Assembly (NCBI GenBank): GCA_964539395.1 | Contig: CAZIIU010000043.1 | Span: 1-26,349, forward strand | Source of the DNA: M55B112 sp964539395 | GTDB lineage: Bacteria; Bacteroidota; Bacteroidia; Bacteroidales; GCA-2748055 | Direction: 5' to 3' | Length of the DNA: 26,349 bases | Shown here: positions 1 through 7,876 of the stretch, piece by piece | Layout: each line of letters starts with the position of its first letter | Position numbering within the stretch: the first letter of the stretch is position 1 | Position numbers and translations under genes: made by a program | The notes under the pieces: model-generated | Told to the model about the DNA's origin: nothing | Database searches by the model: none | The model's input: the letters and a program-made list of their open reading frames with translations, nothing else

Positions 1-37
1 TTAATCAATCAACTCTTAAATTCTAATTTTACAGAAA

Positions 38-45
38 CAAAGTTA
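38..45 (-). promoter_or_regulatory. Possible leftward -7 promoter element at the left edge
   Basis: Read on the minus strand this is TAACTTTG, an exact match to the Bacteroidota -7 element TAnnTTTG. It would drive a minus-strand gene lying to the left of the window. I see no TTTG at the usual 19-21 bp upstream spacing, so the match is incomplete and could be chance. Confidence 0.3.
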
Positions 46-136
46 CGCAGCGATTAGTTTTAATTGCATTTATAACAATAGTTGCAATTTGCAAAGTCTT
101 GTTAGGGTAAAAATGAACTGAAAGGAGCAAATCCAT

Positions 137-148
137 TAAACCGGTTTA
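137..148. promoter_or_regulatory. 12-bp CG-centred palindrome, candidate operator
   Basis: TAAACCGGTTTA is a perfect 12-bp inverted repeat centred on a CG step, the form typical of LacI-family operators. It lies in the gap downstream of the large surface-protein gene and about 90 bp upstream of a possible leftward -7 element. Its target, if any, is probably the gene left of the window. The identity of the regulator is not visible. Confidence 0.35.
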
Positions 149-193
149 TTCGTAATCACATTCAATAACGGGATCAATTATTTGTTCATCCTA

Positions 194-3100
194 TTATCCG
201 CTGGTGTAAATAATACCTAATAGGTAGATCTTATATGATCTTCCATCAATTTCGATTGTATCCGTAATATTGTCCCAGTCAATCGTTTCTGTGGCTTTAC
301 CAAGTGTGTAGTTATGCAACAGGTCATCCGCCTGCTTTTGTCCGTAACCCGGGATTTCAGATGTAGTGATATAGTCGCCTGCTTCAATGTCTCCGTTTCT
401 GTTACAAACCCAGACTCTTCCTTCCCCAAGAGCATTAACCATGCCGAGTCGAACGTTCCTTCCGGCCCAATGATCTCCGGTATTTTGCTGCTCTGACACA
501 AACACACCTAAAACAGCTTTGTCATTATCCCTGGTGGAAAGTTCTATTTCCGGCAAGGTGGAAGATATTGAGATGTCGCCCTGAGGAGTCACTCTCTTTT
601 CAACCCTGCCTGTCATCGACACTATCATCCCGGGTTTAAGACTTTTCGTTATTGAACTCGTAAGAATCACCTGGTGAGAGCCGGTGAATGGAGCATAATT
701 GGTGCCAGGCCCACCTGCAAAGAAATCTGCATTTGAACCGGCGGCATAAACTCCAGTTCCGTTGGTTCCAGTAGTTGCGACAAATGCACCTCCATAATGA
801 ACAGAAGTGCCCGAATAGGTTGATTCACCTCTGATCGTGCCCACGTTGACATTTGTTGAAACTGCATGGATTCTGGCTTGCGAAACAGAGGTCCCGACAG
901 CAATATTCCCTTCGAATTTCGCAGTGCCATTTACGTCCAGTGTGGTACTCGGGTTTCCTGTACCAATGCCAATATTACCATTTTGACTAATTTTCATCTT
1001 CACTGTTCCAACCCCGGTTCCGGTTCCGGTATAAAAAAGCAATTCCCTGGTATTCTGGTAACCTAAATGCATGTTTAGTCCCAATGAACTTAATGATACG
1101 TTTCCGTTGTTGTGGTCGTTCAGCATATAGGCATTTATATAGTTACCAAATATACTCTTGGTGGCAAGGCTTCCGCTGATCTCAACATTTCCGTTCTTGT
1201 AAACAACCATTGAATTTGACCGGCTGCCTTCGCTGGTACCATTGCCGATTATAAAATGTGGATCGGCGGCATTCCATGTTGTGGCCGATAAAGGGGTCAG
1301 ACTCTCGTTGTATTGTCCAACAACAATCTCATTAAAGGATGCAGCGGTGAGGCGTGTTCCCAGTGCCACGGAATTTGCTCCCTGGGCAAAGCTTACCGGA
1401 CCTGCACAGAGGGAATAATCACCGTTGGCAAATGAGTTGTATCCCAATGATACTGCACCGAATCCTCCCGATTCTGCACCCCACCCGATGGCAGCCGAGG
1501 AGGATGCGTTGGCACTGGTGTTATTACCAATGGAAATCGAATTGACTCCTCCTGCTGTTCCATTGCTGCCGAGTGCAACAGCGTAGTTCTCTTCTGCAGT
1601 TACTTCACTACCTATTGCGATCGATCCCAGGCCATTCGATGTGGCCCTGTAACCCGCTGTAAATGATTCAGCCCCGTTTCCTGCATTCATTTTACCAATC
1701 ACTACAGCATGGGGTGCTGTTGCTGAAGAATGAAAACCCATGGACAGTGAGTATATCCCTGAGGCAGTTGATGAGGTGCCGAAGGAGAAGGCCCCGTTGC
1801 TGGACGATATGGTCCCCAATCCAAATGCAAAGGAATGATCTCCCTGTGCCGTAGTGAAGGTGCCCGAAGGAACCGGGATTTCTGCATTGGTGAAGCCTTC
1901 GGATCCAAATGCGTAACTCCCTTGTCCAAGTGCCTTGGCACCAGATCCCAGAGCAAAGGAACTTGAACCAGTTGCAACAGCATTGTTTCCGATCGCAGTA
2001 GAATTATTTCCTTCTGCACGACTAAGGTATCCGAATGCTTCAGAGTAGTCACCCATTGCCTGTGTACGGTATCCGGCGGCGAATGAGTTGATACCAACTG
2101 ACTGGGGGTCCTCAACAAAAACGTTCCCAACCATGAAGGCATTCCTTTCAGGGTACCAGACAACCCTGTTTTCTCCCGGGATGAGCTCGGCACTTGACAG
2201 ACCGGAGATATTGAAATACTCTACATCCCCTTTTGACTGCTCTTTATAACCACCTACAGCAAATCCGCCTTTGAGACCTTTGCTTGCCGGATCATCATCT
2301 ATATATATTCTTACACTATCGGGAGTAACTCTAAGATATTCGCTTCCAGCCAGAGGATTCTTACCTGTGTGCTGGTAACCACCGACTGCGAATCCACCTT
2401 TTAACCCTTTCTGGCCATCTGGATCTTCATGAATATAAAACCGTATGCTGTCAGCTGTCACACGCATATACTCTTCACCCATCCCTTTGGTTGCTTTTTT
2501 ATAGCCTCCGACTGTAAATCCCCCCTTAATTCCTTTCCCGGATTCTGCCGTATCTGTGTATGCGTAAACACCATGCTCATATACGGCAAAGACAGGATAT
2601 CCATCCTTTCGGGTTACCATGAAAAGTGGTTCCTCTTCGCCTTCATTTACTCCCTGAACAGTAAACCTGCCCTCCGGCACCACTGTACCAACTCCAATGT
2701 TCCCGCTCATATAAACTACGTTGTCACCATCCCTGTTCCAGCCGACGGCATTTTCGGTATAAGCTTGCAGGTCTACACTGTTCCCGCCGGTAATAACCAG
2801 CTGTCCATTTTCAATTGAAAGAGTCTGATTGTCGGTATTGGTACCCTGGAATGCAGCCAGATCTATACCTGCTGCATCCGGATTCTTCGTAATTGAAAGG
2901 GTATTGCCGTTTAACTGCAGGTCCTGGATCTCATTTGCCGGATCGCTGTCCTGATCGGGGGTGCTTTCAGCAAAAAGTGCATAGGGAACGCTCTGCAACT
3001 TTACTGCGCCAGCAGACACAAAATCCCCTCCACCATCAGGCTTCACCTTAATGCTGAGGTACCAATTCCCAAATTCCCAGTCAACATCCGAAAAGGCACC

Positions 3101-3370
3101 CAGAACAGGGACTCCATCACCGATTATGATGCTGAACAGTCCGAAATCGTTGGTTTCCGACTGATGCATTTCGCTGTAGATAGCTGGTCCGTCTGGAGTT
3201 TCCCGGTGGAGGGTTACCTCCACGTCAAGCGTGGTGTTTGAAAGTAGGATGTTGTTTTGTCTCGCCACCGCCTGGTAGTTGAAACCCGGGGGTGCCTGTC
3301 CAATGGCAGTAATACTGTAGAATGACAGCATGAAAAACACAGTGCGGCATAGGGTGCATTTTGTTGTCAT
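194..3370 (-). CDS. Large exported surface protein with YadA-like head repeats
   Basis: A 1058-residue protein with a signal peptide (about residues 1-24, ending ITAIGQ) followed by the Bacteroidota-typical APPGFNYQAVAR block and a conserved N-terminal domain to about residue 135. Residues 279-388 hold three copies of a roughly 42-residue unit with the core KGLKGGFAVGGY. Residues about 424-690 are many 14-residue repeats of the YadA head type (patterns such as S.A.G....A.G..S.A.G), expected to form a left-handed beta-roll in a trimer. 'GNIGIGT.NPS..LDVNGTAKF' type linkers follow near 798-820. The last 150 residues (about 897-1055) resemble the autoprocessing peptidase G2/tail-fibre chaperone type, but this is a visual impression. 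No T9SS C-terminal domain or TonB barrel is seen. Function is probably adhesion or cell-surface structure; ligand unknown. It stands alone on this strand, away from the uronate genes. Confidence 0.8.
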   Translation of the reverse strand: MTTKCTLCRTVFFMLSFYSITAIGQAPPGFNYQAVARQNNILLSNTTLDVEVTLHRETPDGPAIYSEMHQSETNDFGLFSIIIGDGVPVLGAFSDVDWEFGNWYLSIKVKPDGGGDFVSAGAVKLQSVPYALFAESTPDQDSDPANEIQDLQLNGNTLSITKNPDAAGIDLAAFQGTNTDNQTLSIENGQLVITGGNSVDLQAYTENAVGWNRDGDNVVYMSGNIGVGTVVPEGRFTVQGVNEGEEEPLFMVTRKDGYPVFAVYEHGVYAYTDTAESGKGIKGGFTVGGYKKATKGMGEEYMRVTADSIRFYIHEDPDGQKGLKGGFAVGGYQHTGKNPLAGSEYLRVTPDSVRIYIDDDPASKGLKGGFAVGGYKEQSKGDVEYFNISGLSSAELIPGENRVVWYPERNAFMVGNVFVEDPQSVGINSFAAGYRTQAMGDYSEAFGYLSRAEGNNSTAIGNNAVATGSSSFALGSGAKALGQGSYAFGSEGFTNAEIPVPSGTFTTAQGDHSFAFGLGTISSSNGAFSFGTSSTASGIYSLSMGFHSSATAPHAVVIGKMNAGNGAESFTAGYRATSNGLGSIAIGSEVTAEENYAVALGSNGTAGGVNSISIGNNTSANASSSAAIGWGAESGGFGAVSLGYNSFANGDYSLCAGPVSFAQGANSVALGTRLTAASFNEIVVGQYNESLTPLSATTWNAADPHFIIGNGTSEGSRSNSMVVYKNGNVEISGSLATKSIFGNYINAYMLNDHNNGNVSLSSLGLNMHLGYQNTRELLFYTGTGTGVGTVKMKISQNGNIGIGTGNPSTTLDVNGTAKFEGNIAVGTSVSQARIHAVSTNVNVGTIRGESTYSGTSVHYGGAFVATTGTNGTGVYAAGSNADFFAGGPGTNYAPFTGSHQVILTSSITKSLKPGMIVSMTGRVEKRVTPQGDISISSTLPEIELSTRDNDKAVLGVFVSEQQNTGDHWAGRNVRLGMVNALGEGRVWVCNRNGDIEAGDYITTSEIPGYGQKQADDLLHNYTLGKATETIDWDNITDTIEIDGRSYKIYLLGIIYTSG
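2207..2536 (-). repeat. Three in-frame ~42-residue repeats inside the surface protein
   Basis: Residues 279-388 of the surface protein contain three successive units with the core GxKGGFxVGGY (residues 279-290, 321-332, 364-375). The first two also share the segment EY(M/L)RVT.DS(V/I)R.YI. They are diverged at DNA level and lie just before the YadA-like head region. They could be a stalk or a spacer whose number varies between strains. Confidence 0.6.
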
Positions 3371-3430
3371 GATCCATTTGAAGATTGGTTATGTATGCAA
3401 AATACAAAAAAAAATATAACTTACTGCCCG

Positions 3431-3652
3431 GTCTCCATCCGGCCCGACCTACAACCAGTCCGATTTCATCCGGCCCGTTTTCCATCCATCCTGATTTCCA
3501 AACGACCCAATTTTCACCCTGCCCGTTTTCCATCCATCCTGATTTCCATCCATCCTGATTTCCAAACGACCCAATTTCCGCACGACCCAATTTCCGCACG
3601 ACCCAATTTCCATCAAGACCAGTTTCCATTCAGTTCAGTCCCCAACCAGCCC
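3431..3652. repeat. Tandem array of 16-bp units
   Basis: About 14 head-to-tail units of 16 bp (two are 15 bp) fill most of the 332-bp gap between the surface-protein gene and the DUF4861 gene. On the plus strand the consensus is close to GATTTCCATCCGACCC, with variants such as GTTTTCCATCCATCCT (3477, 3525) and AATTTCCGCACGACCC (3573, 3589). Because 16 is not a multiple of three, the open frames across it are low-complexity by-products of the repeat and I do not call a gene. There are no unique spacers, so it is not CRISPR. It lies upstream (5') of the surface-protein gene. Confidence 0.85.
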
Positions 3653-3702
3653 GGAATCATCATCTTTATAGCTCCCTGGTGATCTGTCCACTCTGAATGG
3701 TT

Positions 3703-4941
3703 CTATCTCTTTACCAGTTTCCATGTTACTGGGTCAGCCATTTGCTGTTCTTCTGAGCGCAACAAATCTTCAAATCCTTCAGCAGTCCTCCATTGATCAT
3801 TTTCCCGTTCCCAAACAGAGTAAAACCTGAATTTCACGGGACGGTCATTTGCAGCTTTTAAATGGATGCAGTAGGTATCGATGATGCCGTCACCATCCCC
3901 GGGGGCTTCCGACAAGCCGGCGAAATCGTCACTGCTCACCATCAGTGCCATTCCCAGGTTCGTTCCATCCTCAGATTGTTGATCATACGTGTAGAATGAT
4001 TTCACTTCCCCGCCGTCAGATACCTCGTGCAGTTCCTTACTTAACATGTTCACAATTCCGGCTACCAGTTCTACTTCTTCATCAGTGCCCGAAAACTTCA
4101 CTTCGCTCTCATAGTAGTATTTACCGGCTTTAATCGTAATATCATGTACCACATCAAGCGTCTCTTCACCCATCTGCCATCCTTCATAGGTTAATCTGAA
4201 CTTACTTCTCAGTGGTCCTTCAATAAGTACGGTACAGGTTCCGGAGCCATTGTCGCCAACCCTGTGAAGCGCTCCCTGGTGAAAAAACGCGATACCACCT
4301 GCACCCAGCGAATTCCCTACCTTGAGCACATCGGCCCCCCATTCCGGGTTGTAATTATGGTAGTTCGGTGCATCTTTATAACCGACACTATCGAGCACCA
4401 TATCCGTTGTTACCTTCCCAAAAATATCCATTCCGTTCCTCCTGTCGAAATAGTTTCGGAACCCGATCCTGTCGTTCTCCCAGGCCATTCCCTCCATCTG
4501 CCAAACGTTCTGTGTTTTCGTATTGACCTTATGTTGCTCCCGTACAGCTTTTGATACCTCGCGGTAATTCTCATCTTTTCTTGCAAATCTGAGGTTGGTC
4601 CGTATCTTTATTTCGGGTACATTTTCGGGGGATCGGAATGCGAGCGTAGCGATCTTCTCTTCACCGCTTTCCAGGTCGGTTACGATAAAGAGTTCATCCC
4701 AAATACCATCACCGTCAAGATCGTCGGCTTGCAGGGGTATGTTCGCTCCTTCAACATCGGTCAGCACCGGCTGAAGTTCCTGTTCCGGTTGGAGTGCGGC
4801 CTCCAACATCGTTCGCGGGATCAATATCCCTGCATCAATTGCAGGATGCTCGGATGTGTTAGTGAGTACAATTTCGTACTTCGGTTCTGACGTGCAAGCC
4901 GCGGTGAGAACTGCGATCAACACTAAAAAAAATACTTTCAT
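3703..4941 (-). CDS. DUF4861 lipoprotein, pectin-cluster associated
   Basis: A 412-residue protein of the DUF4861 type, a family that in Bacteroidota accompanies pectin and uronate utilisation genes but has no firmly assigned reaction that I know. A lipoprotein signal peptide is clear: hydrophobic residues 3-14 followed by the lipobox LTAAC with Cys16, so the mature protein should be anchored in a membrane, probably facing the periplasm or cell surface. The body is rich in beta-strand patterns and carries DLDGDGIWDEL near residues 73-83 and GDGDGIIDTY further on, both acidic loops that look like calcium-binding sites. It is the last gene of the lacI-kduI-kduD operon, which supports a role in handling oligogalacturonides or unsaturated uronates. 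Whether it is an enzyme or a binding protein is open. Confidence 0.8.
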   Translation of the reverse strand: MKVFFLVLIAVLTAACTSEPKYEIVLTNTSEHPAIDAGILIPRTMLEAALQPEQELQPVLTDVEGANIPLQADDLDGDGIWDELFIVTDLESGEEKIATLAFRSPENVPEIKIRTNLRFARKDENYREVSKAVREQHKVNTKTQNVWQMEGMAWENDRIGFRNYFDRRNGMDIFGKVTTDMVLDSVGYKDAPNYHNYNPEWGADVLKVGNSLGAGGIAFFHQGALHRVGDNGSGTCTVLIEGPLRSKFRLTYEGWQMGEETLDVVHDITIKAGKYYYESEVKFSGTDEEVELVAGIVNMLSKELHEVSDGGEVKSFYTYDQQSEDGTNLGMALMVSSDDFAGLSEAPGDGDGIIDTYCIHLKAANDRPVKFRFYSVWERENDQWRTAEGFEDLLRSEEQQMADPVTWKLVKR

Positions 4942-4951
4942 TGTTTTAGTT

Positions 4952-5077
4952 TTATGTGGGTAATTCTAATTCAACAGGCAGCGAAGAGTGCCTGGAACCC
5001 GGATCAGGATATTTTATCGCGGGTGCCAGGATCCGGATGCTGTTTTCCGGATTAAAATCATCAATCGGCAGCTTCAT
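4952..5077 (-). CDS. Candidate small protein between kduD and the DUF4861 gene
   Basis: A 41-residue open frame starts with ATG two bases after the kduD stop codon, and the GAGGAG at the end of kduD forms a good Shine-Dalgarno about 6 bases before it. It fills the gap almost exactly, ending 10 bases before the DUF4861 start. Codon choice resembles its neighbours (CTG, CCG, ATC, GAT). The product begins MKLPIDDFNPE, has no signal peptide or membrane segment, and I recognise no family. It could equally be a remnant of a larger gene or chance. Confidence 0.3.
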   Translation of the reverse strand: MKLPIDDFNPENSIRILAPAIKYPDPGSRHSSLPVELELPT

Positions 5078-5078
5078 G

Positions 5079-5870
5079 CTACTCCTCATTTCCGGGCTTA
5101 CCAATGGTGGCCAGTATACCACCGTCGACATAAACGACATGTCCGTTCACAAAATTGGAAGCATTTGAGGCAAGGAATATGGCAGTGCCCTTCAGTTCAT
5201 CCGGTTCGCCCCATTTTCCTGCCGGGGTACGGTGTATGATGAAGTCGTTGAAGGGATGACCATCGACCCGGATTGGTTCTGTCTGTGCCGTTGCAAAGTA
5301 GCCAGGCCCGATACCATTGACCTGGATATTATGGCGCGCCCATTCCGTGGCCATGTTTCTGGTAAGCATCTTCAGCCCGCCTTTCGCCGCCGCATAGGCT
5401 GAAACGGTGTTTCTTCCCAGTTCGCTCATCATGGAGCACATGTTGATGATTTTGCCATGACCGCGCCGGATCATTCCAGGAGCCACCGCCTTCGACATGA
5501 TAAAGGGTCCGGTGAGATCGACATCGAGTACCTCTCTGAACTCATCCGCTCTCATCTCGAGGATCGGGATTCGCTTGATAATACCGGCATTGTTGACGAG
5601 AATATCGATAGGGCCAACCTCCTGTTCCATTTTTGCAACAGTCATTTCCACTGCAGCCTCATCGGTTACATTGAGTTGGTAAGAGGATATTTTGATACCT
5701 TTTTTGGCATACTCTTTTTCAGCATCCTCCAGTTTGGAGGTAAAGATATCATTCACAATGATCCTTGCCCCGGCCTCTGCCAGTCCGGTTGCAATAGCCA
5801 TCCCCAGTCCATGGGTCGCCCCGGTTACCAGGGCGGTCTTTCCTGTCAGATCGAATAGTTTCAACGACAT
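5079..5870 (-). CDS. kduD: 2-deoxy-D-gluconate 3-dehydrogenase / DKII reductase (KduD), SDR family
   Basis: A 263-residue classical short-chain dehydrogenase. It has the dinucleotide motif TGATHGLG (residues 16-23), NNAG (93-96), catalytic Ser146, and the YxxxK pair Tyr159/Lys163, and ends with the typical VDGG segment. Length matches the family (about 250-265). KduD reduces 2,5-diketo-3-deoxygluconate to 2-keto-3-deoxygluconate with NAD(P)H in the cytosol, the step after KduI. It lies 21 bp downstream of kduI on the same strand, which is the strongest argument for KduD. By sequence alone it could be called gluconate 5-dehydrogenase, a common annotation of Bacteroidota homologues. Confidence 0.85.
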   Translation of the reverse strand: MSLKLFDLTGKTALVTGATHGLGMAIATGLAEAGARIIVNDIFTSKLEDAEKEYAKKGIKISSYQLNVTDEAAVEMTVAKMEQEVGPIDILVNNAGIIKRIPILEMRADEFREVLDVDLTGPFIMSKAVAPGMIRRGHGKIINMCSMMSELGRNTVSAYAAAKGGLKMLTRNMATEWARHNIQVNGIGPGYFATAQTEPIRVDGHPFNDFIIHRTPAGKWGEPDELKGTAIFLASNASNFVNGHVVYVDGGILATIGKPGNEE

Positions 5871-5891
5871 ATACTTGGTTTTTAGTTGTTT

Positions 5892-6734
5892 TTATTTAAG
5901 TTCCCTGGGTCCGAATGGATCCATATCTCCGTAGTCGAGGTTCTCACCTGCCATGCCCCAGATGAAGGTGTAATTGGTTGTTCCGGCTGCGGCATGGATC
6001 GACCAGGATGGTGAAACCACTGCCTCCTCGTTATGCATCCAGATGTGTCGCGTCTCGTGGGGTTCGCCCATGAAATGACAAATGGCCTGGTCGTCGGGTA
6101 CCTCGATATAGAAGTATGCTTCCATTCTCCTGCTGTGCAGGTGTACCGGCATGGTGTTCCACACGCTTCCCGGCTTCAGCTCTGTCATTCCCATCTGGAG
6201 CTGACAAACGTCTACAACAGAGTTGACGATTAGTTTGTTGATTTTCCGGAGATTGCTCGACTCAGATGCACCAAGCTCCACAATCTCTGCATCGGCTAGT
6301 GTGATGTGTTTGGTGGGGTATGCTTTGTGGGCCGGAGCGGAATTGAAATAAAAACGTGCCGGTTTACCGGCTGATTCGCTCGCAAAAACCACTTTTTTAG
6401 TGCCAGCACCTATATATAGCGCCTCTTTGTATTTCAGTGTGTAGGTATTGTTGTCGACCATCACGCTGCCTGTTCCTCCGGCATTGATAACTCCAAGCTC
6501 TCTCCTGTCGCAGAAATGGCCCGCTTTCAGCGGGTCGATCGCTTCCAGGAGCAGCTCTTCCTTTACAGGCACGGCACCACCAACGATGAAACGGTCGTTC
6601 ATGGAGTATACCATGTTAACGTCATCTGGTGTCATCAGGTTCTGCACCAGGAAATCTTTTCTAATTCTCTCTGTGTCATATCGCTTTGCATCCTCCGGAT
6701 GGTTGGAATAGCGAATTTCATAATTTGTTGCCAT
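5892..6734 (-). CDS. kduI: 5-keto-4-deoxyuronate isomerase (KduI)
   Basis: A 280-residue protein, close to the 278 of E. coli KduI, and similar over its whole length. It isomerises 5-keto-4-deoxyuronate, formed spontaneously from unsaturated galacturonate released by pectate lyases, to 2,5-diketo-3-deoxygluconate. The cupin zinc site is intact: His198, His200 and Glu205 in the MPVHLHSRRMEAYFY segment and His247 in SIHAAAGTTNY. The C-terminal GENLDYGDMDPF segment is characteristic of the family. It sits between its lacI-type regulator (29 bp upstream) and kduD (21 bp downstream), so the three are very likely cotranscribed. Confidence 0.95.
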   Translation of the reverse strand: MATNYEIRYSNHPEDAKRYDTERIRKDFLVQNLMTPDDVNMVYSMNDRFIVGGAVPVKEELLLEAIDPLKAGHFCDRRELGVINAGGTGSVMVDNNTYTLKYKEALYIGAGTKKVVFASESAGKPARFYFNSAPAHKAYPTKHITLADAEIVELGASESSNLRKINKLIVNSVVDVCQLQMGMTELKPGSVWNTMPVHLHSRRMEAYFYIEVPDDQAICHFMGEPHETRHIWMHNEEAVVSPSWSIHAAAGTTNYTFIWGMAGENLDYGDMDPFGPRELK

Positions 6735-6763
6735 AATATATACTGTTTTGGTTCATATTCTAC

Positions 6764-7789
6764 TTATTGATCATGCAGAGCCGCAGAACTCTCTCTATGA
6801 ATTATTTCCGGTTCGATCACAATTTGCCTCTTACCCATTTTCTGATCACCATCCAGGAACAGTTCCGCCACTTTTTGTCCGATCTCTTTGCCTTTCTGGT
6901 TGACAGACGTTAGCGAAGGACGAATATGTGCGCTAAATTCCTCGTTGGCAAATCCGCTGATCCTGAGGCTTTCAGGTACTGCTATACCTTTTTCCTGAGC
7001 TGCAATCAATACCCCATGGGCAGTCAGGTCTCCTGCACATACAATCGCATCCGGTTTTTTCTTCAACCGCATGAGTTGCTCAAAGGCTGCAGCACCATCA
7101 CTGCGGGTCATCCCGGTTTCAGCAATATATCTGTCATCCGGCTCTTTTCCGCTGTTAATAATTGCTTGTCTGAATCCCCGTTGCCGGTTGGAATAGACAT
7201 TAACACCTGGCGATCCTCCTATATGTGCAGGCTGTCTGCATCCCTGTTGAAGCATGTGTTCTGTAAGTTTGAGCGCTGCGTTGAAATCGTCGATTACCAC
7301 CGAGTCGACCGGCAATGTTTCCGGGATCCGGTCGAAAAAGACCATTCTGACGCCCCTTTTGATCAGATCCTCGATATGTTCATACCTGTTGGTCTCCATG
7401 GAAAGGGACATAAGGATTCCCTCTACCCGTGCATGAAGCAGTGTTTTTATTGCATTTACCTCTTTTGTGAGTAGCTCATTCGACTGGCAGATCATCAGGT
7501 TGTAACCCGCTGTACTGAAAACCTGTTCGATACCATTGATAATATTAGCGAAGAAGCTCCGGTTAATATTCGGAATGATCACACCAACGGTATTACCCTT
7601 CCCTTTTCTGAGAGAGGAGGCCATCGCATTTGGAAAATAGTGGTGTGCCCTTGCAAGCTTCTGTACCGCTTCACGGGTTGATTTGCTGATTCTGGGATTA
7701 TTATGCAGTGCACGTGAAACCGTTGAGCTGGAAATACCCAGTTCTTGTGCGATATCGTGAATAGTAATATGCTTCTTTTTTTGATCCAC
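6764..7789 (-). CDS. LacI-family transcriptional regulator of the kdu operon
   Basis: A 341-residue LacI/GalR-type repressor. Residues about 8-55 are the DNA-binding region (helix-turn-helix ITIHDIAQELGISSSTVSRAL, then the hinge helix near NAMASSLRKGKGNTVG), followed by a periplasmic-binding-protein-like sensor domain starting at VGVIIPN. The ATG at 7789 is the only reasonable start because the helix-turn-helix begins seven residues later. It is first in a minus-strand operon with kduI, kduD and DUF4861, so it probably senses a uronate-derived metabolite and represses that operon, including itself. A palindrome inside its own promoter (7810-7823) supports autoregulation. The effector is not known from sequence. 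Confidence 0.9.
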   Translation of the reverse strand: MDQKKKHITIHDIAQELGISSSTVSRALHNNPRISKSTREAVQKLARAHHYFPNAMASSLRKGKGNTVGVIIPNINRSFFANIINGIEQVFSTAGYNLMICQSNELLTKEVNAIKTLLHARVEGILMSLSMETNRYEHIEDLIKRGVRMVFFDRIPETLPVDSVVIDDFNAALKLTEHMLQQGCRQPAHIGGSPGVNVYSNRQRGFRQAIINSGKEPDDRYIAETGMTRSDGAAAFEQLMRLKKKPDAIVCAGDLTAHGVLIAAQEKGIAVPESLRISGFANEEFSAHIRPSLTSVNQKGKEIGQKVAELFLDGDQKMGKRQIVIEPEIIHRESSAALHDQ

Positions 7790-7795
7790 CTGTTA

Positions 7796-7827
7796 CAAAG
7801 ATAACGAAATACAATCGATTGCACAAA
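7796..7827 (-). promoter_or_regulatory. Bacteroidota-type promoter of the lacI-kduI-kduD operon
   Basis: On the minus strand TTTG (7824-7827) is followed after 20 bp by TATCTTTG (7796-7803), an excellent match to the Bacteroidota sigma-A promoter. The predicted transcription start is around 7790-7792, essentially at the lacI start codon (7789), so the message may be leaderless or nearly so. Confidence 0.65.
7810..7823. promoter_or_regulatory. LacI-type operator inside the lacI-kdu promoter
   Basis: TACAATCGATTGCA contains the perfect 10-bp palindrome CAATCGATTG (7812-7821), centred on CG as in LacI-family operators; the outermost T/A pair also matches. It lies wholly within the spacer between the -33 and -7 elements, the classic place for a repressor to block RNA polymerase. 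I found no second exact copy of the 10-bp core in the intergenic regions of this window. Confidence 0.6.
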
Positions 7828-7868
7828 TTGATTTGAGCGAAACCTGTACAGAATTCTGCCATCTTTGC

Positions 7869-7876
7869 TATATTTG
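7869..7876 (+). promoter_or_regulatory. -7 promoter element for the YhhN-type gene
   Basis: TATATTTG matches TAnnTTTG exactly, though no clear TTTG is present 19-21 bp upstream. It predicts a transcription start near 7881-7883, which excludes the upstream ATG at 7879 and favours the start at 7951 for the membrane protein. The region is shared with the divergent lacI promoter. Confidence 0.4.

Noticed and set aside
1702..2193. 163-codon minus-strand frame inside the surface-protein gene
   Set aside because: It is an out-of-frame reading of the YadA-like head repeats; the repeated DNA keeps several frames open.
3431..3652. Possible CRISPR array
   Set aside because: Units are contiguous 16-bp repeats without unique spacers, and no cas gene is present.
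3225..3682. Open frames on both strands across the gap between the surface-protein gene and the DUF4861 gene (minus 134 codons, plus 95 codons)
   Set aside because: They are produced by the 16-bp tandem array, which cycles through all frames every 48 bases; the translations are low-complexity and the minus frame overlaps the start of the real surface-protein gene.
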